DNA of 32,227 bases from Candidatus Cryptobacteroides intestinipullorum (GTDB lineage Bacteria > Bacteroidota > Bacteroidia > Bacteroidales > UBA932), in NCBI GenBank assembly GCA_018711225.1, contig DVIP01000170.1, forward strand, positions 1 through 32,227, read 5' to 3'. Every line of letters starts with the position of its first letter. The first letter of the stretch is position 1. The translations under genes were made by a program, and so were the position numbers. This document shows positions 1-9,239 of this stretch, one piece after another. The notes under the pieces were generated by a model. The model saw only the letters and a program-made list of their open reading frames with translations, was not told where the DNA came from and made no database searches.

Positions 1-357
1 GTCGCTGTACCCGGTAATCGTCCCTTCCGGGAATGTCACGGTATATGTCTGTCCGGCGTCAAGACCCGACAGACTGACCGTCACTTCCGTCATATAGGCT
101 TCAATGCCGTCTATCACAGCATCATTGTCCACGGTTATCAGTTCCCGCTGAGCCGTCGGACACATTACGTTCCTGTCAAAAACCATCGTCAGGTCGATGG
201 CATCACCGACAATACCGGTCGCCCCGTCCTCCGGATCCGATGAGACCAGCACCGGAGCCTCCGTTTCTCCGCCTCTGGGATTTTCTTCCTCCGGCTGACA
301 CGAAGATACCGTCAAAGCGAGTAACATGATTGTCGCAAGACTGAAAAAATATTTCAT
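1..357 (-). CDS. Big_5-like surface lipoprotein, N-terminal part (runs off left edge)
   Basis: This ORF is missing from the track because it has no stop inside the window. It opens with ATG at 357 and stays open for 119 codons to base 1. The N-terminus is a lipoprotein signal, MKYFFSLATIMLLALTVSSC, with the lipobox cysteine at residue 20, followed by acidic QPEEE, which resembles the surface lipoprotein export signal of Bacteroidetes. Residues about 37-119 look like a bacterial Ig-like Big_5 domain: SSDPEDGATGI, then a hydrophobic beta-rich stretch ending in GLDAGQTYTVTFPEGTITG. In this phylum such domains are often N-terminal spacers in secreted glycan-degrading or glycan-binding proteins. 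The catalytic or binding part would lie outside the window, so its activity cannot be stated. It lies about 110 bases after the TIG-repeat lipoprotein gene on the same strand and is probably the last visible gene of the mannan operon. Confidence 0.8.
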   Translation of the reverse strand, partial: MKYFFSLATIMLLALTVSSCQPEEENPRGGETEAPVLVSSDPEDGATGIVGDAIDLTMVFDRNVMCPTAQRELITVDNDAVIDGIEAYMTEVTVSLSGLDAGQTYTVTFPEGTITGYSD

Positions 358-401
358 TTTCAAATACTTATAATTCAATACCATAAATCGCCGTTCCTGC
401 C

Positions 402-450
402 GTCAACGTTCTGTTGTCAACGTTCTGCCGGATATGCTATCCGGCAGAAC
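402..450 (-). repeat. Intra-operon hairpin plus 12-bp direct repeat
   Basis: Between the TIG lipoprotein gene and the Big_5 lipoprotein gene is a perfect 13-bp inverted repeat with a 3-nt loop (GTTCTGCCGGATA at 422-434, its complement at 438-450). GTCAACGTTCTG also occurs twice, at 402-413 and 416-427, and the second copy runs into the hairpin. On the transcribed minus strand the hairpin begins about 22 nt after the stop codon and is not followed by a T-run. It is therefore a poor intrinsic terminator and more likely an mRNA stability or processing element, or a partial terminator. Confidence 0.6.
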
Positions 451-471
451 AATAAACAGTATCGGACAATT

Positions 472-2829
472 TTATTCCGTAAAATAAATTCTCGTGACTG
501 TGGCTTTCTGACCGCCGACAACCATCCCGGAGGTCTTGATTGTTTCCAAATCCGCGTCACTTATTTTGTATGATATTTCTCCCTCACCGGCAGTTACAGT
601 CACCGTACCATATGCCGGATCAGCATCTGTTATTGACGGTATTACCGGCCACCCGTCCGAGGCGAACATGATCTTGAGCTGAGCGTTGGTTTCATCCGCT
701 GCAGTCGTGTATGCTACATGCAATGTCGCTCCCGAAGACAGACTCTGGAAAACGCTTGTATTTGTTACCGACACAGAGGTTGACCAACCCGTACCGAGGT
801 CTGTATTGCCGCTCCACACTTCGGTTTCCGACCCGCTTCCGGACGGTTCTGTCCTTATGGTTATTTTGTAAAGGGTATAGTTGCAGCCGGTGATTATAAC
901 TCCGTTGGCAGCTATGATTTCATCCAGCATCGCCTGGGTCAGAGGAATTTCCACAACAGTCTGTCCTGCTGTCATTTCAACAAAAATCTTGTTGGTGAAA
1001 TCCGGCCAGCCATCGGCAGGTGACTTCAGATTGAACTGCCAGTAGTTTACTGAAGGATCCTGCTCAAGTTCGGCTACAAGCGTCACATTCCCTGCAGAAA
1101 GGTCTATCGAGTTCCAGTCGAATGCGCCGTACGCAAGATCCTTGCTCGATGCAGCCCAGTTTCCTGTAACAAGTTCTCCGGTCCAGATGACATGTTCCGT
1201 AACTGAATTCGATATGCAGTCTATGGTGTATTCGGTCACTCCATTCGAAGAAACAAGTCTGATTACGGTAGATGCGCCTGCCGACATCGGAAGAGAAATA
1301 TACAGGCTTCCGCTGCTGAGCAGATAATCGGTATCCGCACCGTTTACCTGTACTCCGGTAAGTACATCACCGTTTTCTACAGGGACCACAAGGACTGTTC
1401 CGGCATATATTTCCTCATCCTCGGAAGGAAGTTCCGCAATATAGCAGGCTTCAGGTTTGTCGATCTGAAGTTCCGGAGCCTCCATCGTGCCGCCGTTGGC
1501 AAGATTGAATGTAAGCGCTCCTGTAACTGCGGCAGTCGGTACCGTGACTGTTATGGTTTCTGCGGCAGTCTCGATGGCCACTGAGACATCTCCTCCGAAC
1601 ACTATGCCTGTCACGAGTTTCAGATTGTCTCCCGTAATGGTGAGTTCCGACCCTGCGGACACAGGATTGGGGTTATAAGTTATGTTGGCCGGTTTTACCA
1701 GCGTAAACTTTACGGTGGCAGTCTTGCTGTTCGCCATGGTCAAGGTGATGTCACCTTCCTGAGCCGTTTCAGGTACTGTAAATGTTATGGAACCTTCCGA
1801 CAGCTGCCATCCTTCCACCTCTCCCGAATTAGGAAGGGAAACAGATGTCACCAGGTCGAGATCCTTCCCTGAAACAGTCAGGTTATCACCGGGATTTACA
1901 GGAGTTTCAGGAGAAACTGCCAGTTCCGTCGGGATTACGGTTTCATAGTTGCCCGCAAGTATCTCGATTCCTGAAGCCGTCACCACATAGGCATCTCCGT
2001 CCTGTGCTTCAGCCGGGAGGACAAATGTAATGGAAGTATTCGCATCGTTCAGGTTCAGTTCCGTAACGAAAACTCCGCCAGGAAGATCTACCGATGTCAC
2101 CAGATTCAGATCCGTCCCCGTAATCGTAACGGTCTCCCCTGCTTTCCATCTGGATGCCGTCATATCGGTGACGGCAGGCAGTGCGACGGTGAGGCTTTCT
2201 TCCGAATAGATGACATTCGGGAAGAGTCCGTCATTTTCCGGGAGGGTCATATCGAGATCACCCAGGCCGATTTCACCTGTCTGCGCCTCTGCAGGCACCT
2301 TCACCTGTATTTCATAACGGTCATGCTTCACGAAGTCCTTTCCGGACACTATGACTTCTTCCGCAAACACCACCTCGTTGATAAGATTCAGATAGTCTCC
2401 CTTAATGGTGATGACGTCACCCGGCTTTACTGATGCCGGAGAGAATCCGTCCAATACTATAGGCTCGGAATAGGTAAGCTCCGTTTTGGTGACGATTTCC
2501 GTCCCGTCGTCAGCGACGAGTGTGAGCAGTCCCGGTTCCGGACCGTCTTTCGGGACGATGATACGGATTTCGCTCGGAACACCTGCCTGAACCACTTCTA
2601 TCTCAGTTACAGGGTCCACTCCCGGTATTACCACCGAGACAATCCTGTCCAGATTGCTCCCGAGGAAACGGAGTTCACCTCCCCGGGCTACGGGCTGAGG
2701 GCCGTATGCGCTCAGGGACACGGCGTCAGAGGTGTACTGGTCGGTGCTCAGTTCTTCAGGAGAGCATCCGGCGAATACCGTAAGGCACATTGCTGCCAGT
2801 GCCGAATATATATACCTTAATGTTTTCAT
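472..2829 (-). CDS. IPT/TIG-repeat surface glycan-binding lipoprotein
   Basis: A 785-residue lipoprotein with lipobox cysteine at residue 22 (LTVFAGC) followed by SPEE. Residues about 38-455 hold five IPT/TIG-type immunoglobulin-like repeats, recognisable by the recurring pattern VxPGDxxTIxGxxLxLVTxVxL; about 456-545 is a sixth, degenerate one. The C-terminus holds two related modules, about 545-663 and 671-785. Each begins with a WxG motif (IWTGELVTGNW, VWSGNTDLGTGW), contains a shared DGWP, and ends in a GxxVxGxNxTLxxIxI-like strand. I read these as jelly-roll carbohydrate-binding-like modules. No catalytic motif is visible. The gene lies 11 bases after the SGBP-B-like gene, in the position where surface glycan-binding proteins sit in Sus-type operons. 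The likely role is to hold mannan at the cell surface, with the Ig array as a stalk. The fold calls rest on motifs; the ligand is inferred from context. Confidence 0.85.
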   Translation of the reverse strand: MKTLRYIYSALAAMCLTVFAGCSPEELSTDQYTSDAVSLSAYGPQPVARGGELRFLGSNLDRIVSVVIPGVDPVTEIEVVQAGVPSEIRIIVPKDGPEPGLLTLVADDGTEIVTKTELTYSEPIVLDGFSPASVKPGDVITIKGDYLNLINEVVFAEEVIVSGKDFVKHDRYEIQVKVPAEAQTGEIGLGDLDMTLPENDGLFPNVIYSEESLTVALPAVTDMTASRWKAGETVTITGTDLNLVTSVDLPGGVFVTELNLNDANTSITFVLPAEAQDGDAYVVTASGIEILAGNYETVIPTELAVSPETPVNPGDNLTVSGKDLDLVTSVSLPNSGEVEGWQLSEGSITFTVPETAQEGDITLTMANSKTATVKFTLVKPANITYNPNPVSAGSELTITGDNLKLVTGIVFGGDVSVAIETAAETITVTVPTAAVTGALTFNLANGGTMEAPELQIDKPEACYIAELPSEDEEIYAGTVLVVPVENGDVLTGVQVNGADTDYLLSSGSLYISLPMSAGASTVIRLVSSNGVTEYTIDCISNSVTEHVIWTGELVTGNWAASSKDLAYGAFDWNSIDLSAGNVTLVAELEQDPSVNYWQFNLKSPADGWPDFTNKIFVEMTAGQTVVEIPLTQAMLDEIIAANGVIITGCNYTLYKITIRTEPSGSGSETEVWSGNTDLGTGWSTSVSVTNTSVFQSLSSGATLHVAYTTAADETNAQLKIMFASDGWPVIPSITDADPAYGTVTVTAGEGEISYKISDADLETIKTSGMVVGGQKATVTRIYFTE

Positions 2830-2840
2830 AACCTGTCATT

Positions 2841-4172
2841 TTATCTGTTTGGTACTGCCCTGATATTGTCTATCCTGATTATCGGGGTACACTCCGTTCC
2901 CGTGAGGCCGCCTCCCACCACGAATATGTTCAGGCTGGCGAAATCATCGGCAGACAGTGTTCCCGTAGCCTGTGCCCCGCTGAAGCCGTATGTGAAGTCA
3001 GAGAACGGAACGGTGACCGTTATCCATTCGTCACCGGTGTCGAAACTGCCTGTATCGGACCACGGGCGGTAGAATCCGCGAGGCAGGACATCATCCTGGA
3101 AGTAGGTATTGTTCGGGCCGGCCATGGTATTGCCGTAAATGTCGGTTCCGGCATTGCCGTAGGAAACCTTGTCCGTACCGGCGAAAATCAGCTGCATGGT
3201 ACCGGCGCTCCACGGGTTGGATGACGGTATGTACATTTCGAATTTCAGTGACATGTTCTCGAAATCCGAGAAATCCACCAGATCTGTCAGCCGCAGTCCG
3301 TCAGCAGGATAAGAGGTGGGAGTGCTCCAGTCACCCGGCCAGTATTCGAAAGCGAACTGCGAATCGTTCCAGCCTCCGTCGGCAGACATCGCAGTGCTGC
3401 CGTCTCCGAGCTGGACGTAGTTTCCGCGGATTCCTCCTTCGGAAGCGATTACCCTGTTATGCCAGCCGTGGTTCGAAAGCCCGGTGCCGCCCTCGTCGAA
3501 ATCGAAGAGATAGCCCCTGCTGTCGAGATAATGGAAATAACCCTGCTGCTCGCCGTAGACTGTGGTTACTGTGACAGGACCTTCTTCTGCTCCCTCAGGT
3601 ACCACAAAGGTGATTTCACTCATGGAGACGGACTGTATTTCAGTCACAGGCACGTCGCCGGAAAACATGATTTCAAGCGGTACGTTAGGGTCATCCACGA
3701 AATAGTTTCCGTACAACGTGGCCACACTCCCGGCTTCCGCGTATTCGCACGACATGGAGCTGACTGTCGGTCCCGGCACAATGACACTGAAATCGTATGT
3801 CACGGTGTCCCTGGCTGCGGTTATCATATACATCTTGTCTGACACCACTCCCGGAATAGTGCCCGGAACCGTCACTATGAGAGTATTGTCCGTCATGTAG
3901 CTTGTATTTAGGATAGCCTGCTGGTCATTGAACCAGAGCTGGTAAATGCTGCGCAGATTGTCGCCCACGAGACATATCTGGTTGTCCATATAGGCTCCCG
4001 TCAAGAGGGAGTCGGATGCGTCCACGTCCACCGGACGGACATAATAGACTGTCGGCACCCCGTCGGCAAGTTCGAACTTGCCGGGCGTCTCCTCGCAGGA
4101 AGTCATGGCGAATCCTGTCATGACAGCTGCAGCCGCCCCTATGTATTTGAAATATCGGTATATGTTTTTCAT
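2841..4172 (-). CDS. SGBP-B-like surface glycan-binding lipoprotein
   Basis: A 443-residue lipoprotein with lipobox cysteine at residue 26 (AMTSC) followed by EETPG, which suggests surface exposure. Residues about 40-217 form two IPT/TIG-like Ig domains (LVGDNLRSIYQLWFN; ATLYGNYF). From about 220 onward the sequence resembles the C-terminal binding domain of the Bacteroidetes surface glycan-binding protein B family (SGBP_B_XBD type). Hallmarks are YLFDFDEGGTGLSNHGWHN, an aromatic-rich stretch (FEYWPGDWSTPTSYPADG), and an end with IRIDNIRAVP. The founding member binds xyloglucan, but relatives occur in many beta-glycan loci including mannan ones. It sits 12 bases downstream of susD, the standard SusE/F position. 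Role: outer-membrane capture of polysaccharide before and after mannanase cleavage. Confidence is high for the family and moderate for the ligand. Confidence 0.9.
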   Translation of the reverse strand: MKNIYRYFKYIGAAAAVMTGFAMTSCEETPGKFELADGVPTVYYVRPVDVDASDSLLTGAYMDNQICLVGDNLRSIYQLWFNDQQAILNTSYMTDNTLIVTVPGTIPGVVSDKMYMITAARDTVTYDFSVIVPGPTVSSMSCEYAEAGSVATLYGNYFVDDPNVPLEIMFSGDVPVTEIQSVSMSEITFVVPEGAEEGPVTVTTVYGEQQGYFHYLDSRGYLFDFDEGGTGLSNHGWHNRVIASEGGIRGNYVQLGDGSTAMSADGGWNDSQFAFEYWPGDWSTPTSYPADGLRLTDLVDFSDFENMSLKFEMYIPSSNPWSAGTMQLIFAGTDKVSYGNAGTDIYGNTMAGPNNTYFQDDVLPRGFYRPWSDTGSFDTGDEWITVTVPFSDFTYGFSGAQATGTLSADDFASLNIFVVGGGLTGTECTPIIRIDNIRAVPNR

Positions 4173-4184
4173 TGTATTCTGCCG

Positions 4185-5927
4185 TTAAAAGTCATAACTG
4201 TATGTTGCCCTGATGTCTACTTCCCGAGCCGGTTCCATGAGATGAGGGTTGAATACCACATCCTCTGACGGGAAAGGAAGGGTGAAGCTGGATGCTGTCA
4301 CGTTAGGTGCCGGAGTATCCGAGTCATACCTCATGGTACTCTCGTCCACGGTCCAGTCACCGTTATTGTAATAGTTCTCGTAAAGTTCTCCGAGACCGTA
4401 CCATGAATTTCTCTTCTGGTTCCTGATTTCGTTTATGGCACCCTCCATGTCATAGTATGAGCGGCGAACGAAATCATACCAGCGGTCGCCCTCCAGTGCA
4501 AGTTCAAGCCGGCGCTCCTTCCAGACATCTTCCCAGGTCAGGACACCGGAAGTGTTTTCCGATGCACCTGCACGGCGGCGGACCCTGTTGTATGCCTCGA
4601 TGGCTGTCTCGTCGGATGTAGTCTGTGAAGGCCCCATCTTGGCCTCGGCATATATCAGAAGCACATCGGCGAAACGGAGAAGATGCGTTGCAAGCCCGGA
4701 AGCCATGTTGGATGCACTCGTACCGAGACCGGCCACATGGTCGGCCTGACGGCCGGTAAGGTGTTTCACGGCATTCGCTCCGGTAGGAGACTGGAACTGT
4801 CCGCTCGGACCGCCCTTGCCGTAGTCTTCCGAATCATAGATGAAACGCAGATAGTCGAAACCGCCCTTGTCAGTCCAGAAATAATCGTATGTGTCACCTG
4901 CCATCATCATGGTAGCCTTGCGGCGTGAATCCGCCTCTGAGACACGCTCGGCAGGATTCTGGAGAGGGTCCACACCGAAAGCCTCCTGAAGGTCCACTGA
5001 CGGTCCGCGCCATCCGCCCCAGCAGTTTTCCTCGAAATCGGAGAATCCCGTCAGAGCCAGATCAGGCTGGAGGCTGTTCTGCTGTGTCCACGGATTACGT
5101 CCGGCAGACCACTGCCATGATATGAGGCATTCCTGGTTGATATTGTTTGCCAGACGGAAGATATCAGAGTAGACAGGCATGAGGTCACGCCCTGAGTTCT
5201 GTATCACATCCCATGCGTAGGCGGCCGCCTTCGAGAGATCATCGGCGCTCAAAGTGCCTGAAAGCCCGGCCCTGGTCAGATACACCTTGGCGAGAAGGGC
5301 CTCGGCAGCATAGTAGTCTATTCGTCCGTCTGCATTGACACCTGAATGAGGAAGCAGCTCCATGGCCTTTTCGAGGGTCATAATGATGTACTCGTAGACA
5401 TTGGCACGGGTGACCTTGTACAGGTTGTTGTAGTCACCGGACACGATAAGGTCGGTATTGTTGTGAACGATAGGCACTTCGCCGAATGTACGCACCATGT
5501 AGAAGTATGCGAATGCCTTCCATGTCAGGGCCTCGCCGATACACTGGTTTTTCACTTCCTGTGAAGGTCCTTCGGAATTGAGGATATTGTCTATCACCGT
5601 ATTGGCATGGCCGTTCACAGACCAGAGGGAATAGGACATGTTCACCAGGTCCACATCCGTGCCGTTCACGGAAAGGTCCAGATACTGGCTTTCTCCCATA
5701 TAGAGATTTCCCGACATGACCTCGGCCACCCAGAGAAATGCCCTCTGGAAGTCGTACCACGGCGAATTGTACAGATAGTTCACTCCCTGGATGCACTGAT
5801 CGTCATTCTGGTAGAAATTCGATACATTGTAGGTATCTTCGGCAGGACGGTTCAGGAAATCGCTGCATGATGCGGCTCCTGTGAGAAGAACGCCTGCCAG
5901 TGCAATTTTTATGATATCGTATTTCAT
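4185..5927 (-). CDS. susD: SusD/RagB-family starch-binding-like lipoprotein
   Basis: A 580-residue lipoprotein with lipobox cysteine at residue 21 (GAASC), followed by SDFLNRPAEDTY, the typical mature start of SusD proteins. The TPR-rich N-terminal half (about 60-240) shows ALTWKAFAYFYMVRTFGEVPIV and YYAAEALLAKVYLTRA. The C-terminal half shows HLLRFADVLLIYAEAKM, AIEAYNRVRRRAG and WKERRLELALEGDRWYDFVR, signature motifs of the RagB/SusD family. It forms the hinged lid of the SusC transporter on the outer membrane and binds oligosaccharides, here presumably manno-oligosaccharides. It starts 19 bases after susC and precedes the SGBP genes in the same operon. Length and motifs are complete. The gene symbol is used in the family sense only; this is not the starch protein. 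Confidence 0.96.
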   Translation of the reverse strand: MKYDIIKIALAGVLLTGAASCSDFLNRPAEDTYNVSNFYQNDDQCIQGVNYLYNSPWYDFQRAFLWVAEVMSGNLYMGESQYLDLSVNGTDVDLVNMSYSLWSVNGHANTVIDNILNSEGPSQEVKNQCIGEALTWKAFAYFYMVRTFGEVPIVHNNTDLIVSGDYNNLYKVTRANVYEYIIMTLEKAMELLPHSGVNADGRIDYYAAEALLAKVYLTRAGLSGTLSADDLSKAAAYAWDVIQNSGRDLMPVYSDIFRLANNINQECLISWQWSAGRNPWTQQNSLQPDLALTGFSDFEENCWGGWRGPSVDLQEAFGVDPLQNPAERVSEADSRRKATMMMAGDTYDYFWTDKGGFDYLRFIYDSEDYGKGGPSGQFQSPTGANAVKHLTGRQADHVAGLGTSASNMASGLATHLLRFADVLLIYAEAKMGPSQTTSDETAIEAYNRVRRRAGASENTSGVLTWEDVWKERRLELALEGDRWYDFVRRSYYDMEGAINEIRNQKRNSWYGLGELYENYYNNGDWTVDESTMRYDSDTPAPNVTASSFTLPFPSEDVVFNPHLMEPAREVDIRATYSYDF

Positions 5928-5946
5928 TTTTATGCTCCTATTAAAA

Positions 5947-8900
5947 TTAGAATGTGATATTCAAACCTACAGAGTATGTTGTAGGGCTCGGGTAACGCCC
6001 GTTGTCCACGCCATACGTAAGTCCTGCCGAATCCTGAGTGCTCGCACCGATTTCCGGGTCATATCCCGAATAATTGGTGAAAGTATAGAGGTTCTGTATG
6101 TTGCAGTATATGCGGAGGTTCTCGATTCTGGCCTTGGACAGCCACTTCTTGGGGAAGGTGTAGCCCAGAGTGATGTTCTTGATACGGAGGTATGAACCGT
6201 CCTCGATGTATCTGTCGCTCATGCGGTCATTGTCGTTAGGGTCGTTGATTGACGCGCGAGGGGTCTTGGTACCGGAATTGGCTACCTTGACATTGGTGAT
6301 GTCATCATACCAGTTCGAGCCGTCCTCATATACCTTGTCGGCATCTATAGGCACGAGCTTCGCCCTGTCGGAAACGGAGTTGAGCTGGTTGGTCCATGCG
6401 CTGTTCATGTGCGTAAGGGTGATAGAATTGTAGTTCAGCACCTTGTTCCCGTAAGACCCGTTCAGGAATATGCTCAGGTCGAAATTCTTGTAATAGAAGC
6501 TGTTTGTCCATCCGAAGGTGAATACCGGAAGCGGAGAACCGAGGTTCACGCGGTCGTTCTCGTCGATGACTCCGTCACCTGCGTCCGCCACTCCGTCGCC
6601 GTCAGTATCAACGGTCAGCTGGTCCTTGTACTTGATATCGCCCACCCAGACGGTATTGGTTCTGTTGAACACCCCGTCGGCAGGATAGGATGACGGCTTC
6701 GGAGAGTTCTGGATATCTTCCAGAGACTCGTACACGCCTTCCACTTCATAGCCGTAGAAATTGTACAGGGATTCTCCTACCGTAGACATGGACACCACAT
6801 CGTTGTACTGTCCGTACCCTACCAGCGCGGCATTTTCCGTTCCGGAGAGGGAGAGAAGCTTGTTCTTGTTGAATGAAATCTGGAAATTGCTGTCCCATGA
6901 GAATTTGCCCTGGACAGGATGCGCGTCGAGGGTTATTTCAAGTCCCCTGTTCTCTATGCTGCCGTAGTTTCCCTTAGGTGCGGCAAGTACTGAGGATATG
7001 TTACCCTGCGTTCCCATGTAGGAAGGAAGCTGCATGGACATGAGCATGTCATCGGAACGTTTCAGATACGCATCCACGATAAGGTTCAGCCTGTCATCGA
7101 AGAATCCGAGGTCGAGACCGATGTTCCACTGTGACTGGGATTCCCATCTGATACCTGTATTAGGTATGTTGGACGGTCTGTAGCCCATTCCCAGGCCGGT
7201 AGGCATCCTGCTTATGGCAGAGCCCCATGCGTATGCGCCGATATTTGCGTTTCCTGTCTGTCCCCAGCCCACACGGAGTTTTCCGTTGCTGATGACATCC
7301 CTCACGCTCTCGAAGAATTTCTCGTTCGAGAATCTCCATGAAGCGGCTACGGAATGGAATCCAGCCCATCTGTTGTCGGGACCGAAGTTCGAGGAACCGT
7401 CATATCGGAAAGTATAGGTCAATAAGTAGCGGTCGTCATAGTTGTAGGTTTCACGTGTGAAGACGGACGCCATGGAAGAACTGCCGAATCCTGAAGATAT
7501 GACTGGAGTACCTGTTCCGAGAGCCGGATTGTGCACGGCATCGGAAGGAAGGCCGTTGTTGAACACGCTGGCGTTTTCATAACGGGATTCCCACATTTCA
7601 TGTCCGACCATCGCAGTCAGGCTGTGTTTTCCCCATGTATTGGAATAAGTGAGGTAATTTTTCAGCTGCCAGAACGTATTCTTGTTGTTCTGTATGCTGC
7701 TCTCGTTCGTCTCTCTGGTCCAGTTTCCGAAGTCGAGCATCGGCTTGTAGCGTTCAGCCTTGCTCCAGCCCAGATCAAAACCGAGTTCGGTATGCCATAC
7801 GAGGTGCTTTACCGGGGTGATGTCGGCGAAAATGCTTCCGGTAAGTTTCTGGCGGTTCAGCAGAATGTCATCCTCCATGGCTATTCCGATAGGGTTCGGA
7901 TTCGTGTTGTGCTCATCCACTATGGAGGCGTAGTTCCCGTCGAGATCATAGATAGGGATGTCCGGGCGTGTCGTAAGGGAGTAATAGATAAGTCCGGAAT
8001 TGGAATCGGCCAGTTTCAGGTCATCATTCGTGGTGGCGAATGTGACGTTCAGTCCGAGCTTTATCCATTTCTTGAGCTGGGCGTCGAGGTTCGTACGCAC
8101 ACTGAAACGGTCGAAGTTGCTGCCGATGATGGTTCCCTGCTGGTCCATGTAGGAACCGGACACATAATACTGCACCTTGTCCGTACCTCCGGATACTGAA
8201 ACCTGATGCTGGTGCTGGTAGGCCGTGCGGAAAATGGCATCCTGCCAGTTCGTGCCCTCTCCGAGAATGGACGGGTCCGAATAAATTTCGCTCGGGTCGG
8301 ACATCTCGCCCACTACGGCGAGGTCATTGTAGAACTCGGCGAACTCCCTGAGATTCATCATATCCAGACGCTTGTTCTGCTGCGAAACGGCGAACATTCC
8401 GTCATACGAAATCTTGGCTTCTCCGGCCTTTCCCCTCTTGGTGGTGATAAGAACCACTCCGTTCGCACCCTGGGCGCCGTAAATCGCTGTAGCCGACGCA
8501 TCCTTCAGGATTTCCATGCTCACGATATCGGCAGGGTTGATGGTAGACAGAGGCGATATGGTGGAAACCTTTCCGTTTCCCAAAGCGTCAGAGAGACCGA
8601 AATCCGCTCCGGATGAGCCTCCGCCCTGTACGATGACACCGTCTATCACATAGAGAGGTTCGGCATTGGCATTGATGGTAGCCTGGCCGCGGACACGGAT
8701 TGAAGATGAAGAACCCGGGGCACCGGATGTCGTCACTGCCGATACACCGGCCGCCCTTCCCTGGAGGGACTGGTCCAGCGATGATATGACCGAGCCTTTG
8801 AGAGCTTCTTCATTCACGGACACCGAAGCTCCGGAAAGGTCGCTCCTTTTCATCGTACCGTAACCTACGACTACCACTTCGTCAAGGAGTTCAGTATCCT

Positions 8901-9192
8901 GCGCGAGTGTGATGTTGTATACGGTCTGCGTCCCGGTGACCTGTATCTGGACAGTCTTGAATCCGATAGAAGACACATCCACAACGGAGCCCGCGCCCAC
9001 TTCCAGAATGTAGTTTCCATCAAGATCCGCAATGGCACCGTTCTGGGTACCGCTTTCTATGACACTTGCTCCGATCACCGGCTCGCCGGCTTCATCCAGG
9101 ATCTTGCCGGTAATCGTGACCTTCTGTCCCTGGGCCGACAGCGCAAGACAGAAAAAGAGCAATGCCACACTGACAATCAATTTACTCTTCAT
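5947..9192 (-). CDS. susC: SusC/RagA-family TonB-dependent oligosaccharide transporter
   Basis: A 1081-residue outer-membrane protein. A cleavable signal peptide (about 1-22, ending ALSAQG) is followed by a carboxypeptidase-regulatory-like beta domain (about 24-98, VTITGKILDEAGEPVIGASV). Next come the SusC hallmark and TonB-box region DEVVVVGYGTMKRSDLSGA (104-122), the plug domain (about 115-240, including GSSSSIRVRGQATINANAEP and MEILKDASATAIYGAQGANG), and a 22-strand-type beta barrel ending in the expected aromatic residue (YSVGLNITF). There is no N-terminal STN signalling domain, so it is not expected to work with a FecI/FecR-type anti-sigma system. This fits with an AraC regulator being the local control gene. 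With SusD it imports oligosaccharides into the periplasm. Only 47 bases separate it from the upstream mannanase-esterase gene, so co-transcription is likely. Confidence 0.97.
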   Translation of the reverse strand: MKSKLIVSVALLFFCLALSAQGQKVTITGKILDEAGEPVIGASVIESGTQNGAIADLDGNYILEVGAGSVVDVSSIGFKTVQIQVTGTQTVYNITLAQDTELLDEVVVVGYGTMKRSDLSGASVSVNEEALKGSVISSLDQSLQGRAAGVSAVTTSGAPGSSSSIRVRGQATINANAEPLYVIDGVIVQGGGSSGADFGLSDALGNGKVSTISPLSTINPADIVSMEILKDASATAIYGAQGANGVVLITTKRGKAGEAKISYDGMFAVSQQNKRLDMMNLREFAEFYNDLAVVGEMSDPSEIYSDPSILGEGTNWQDAIFRTAYQHQHQVSVSGGTDKVQYYVSGSYMDQQGTIIGSNFDRFSVRTNLDAQLKKWIKLGLNVTFATTNDDLKLADSNSGLIYYSLTTRPDIPIYDLDGNYASIVDEHNTNPNPIGIAMEDDILLNRQKLTGSIFADITPVKHLVWHTELGFDLGWSKAERYKPMLDFGNWTRETNESSIQNNKNTFWQLKNYLTYSNTWGKHSLTAMVGHEMWESRYENASVFNNGLPSDAVHNPALGTGTPVISSGFGSSSMASVFTRETYNYDDRYLLTYTFRYDGSSNFGPDNRWAGFHSVAASWRFSNEKFFESVRDVISNGKLRVGWGQTGNANIGAYAWGSAISRMPTGLGMGYRPSNIPNTGIRWESQSQWNIGLDLGFFDDRLNLIVDAYLKRSDDMLMSMQLPSYMGTQGNISSVLAAPKGNYGSIENRGLEITLDAHPVQGKFSWDSNFQISFNKNKLLSLSGTENAALVGYGQYNDVVSMSTVGESLYNFYGYEVEGVYESLEDIQNSPKPSSYPADGVFNRTNTVWVGDIKYKDQLTVDTDGDGVADAGDGVIDENDRVNLGSPLPVFTFGWTNSFYYKNFDLSIFLNGSYGNKVLNYNSITLTHMNSAWTNQLNSVSDRAKLVPIDADKVYEDGSNWYDDITNVKVANSGTKTPRASINDPNDNDRMSDRYIEDGSYLRIKNITLGYTFPKKWLSKARIENLRIYCNIQNLYTFTNYSGYDPEIGASTQDSAGLTYGVDNGRYPSPTTYSVGLNITF

Positions 9193-9239
9193 GGTTATTG
9201 TTTTTATTGTTAATAATTAAGATAAATCCGTTGCAGATA

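Noticed and set aside
7531-8616. Plus-strand ORFs of 222 and 136 aa opposite susC
   Set aside because: They are shadows of the TonB-dependent transporter, which has complete family motifs on the other strand.
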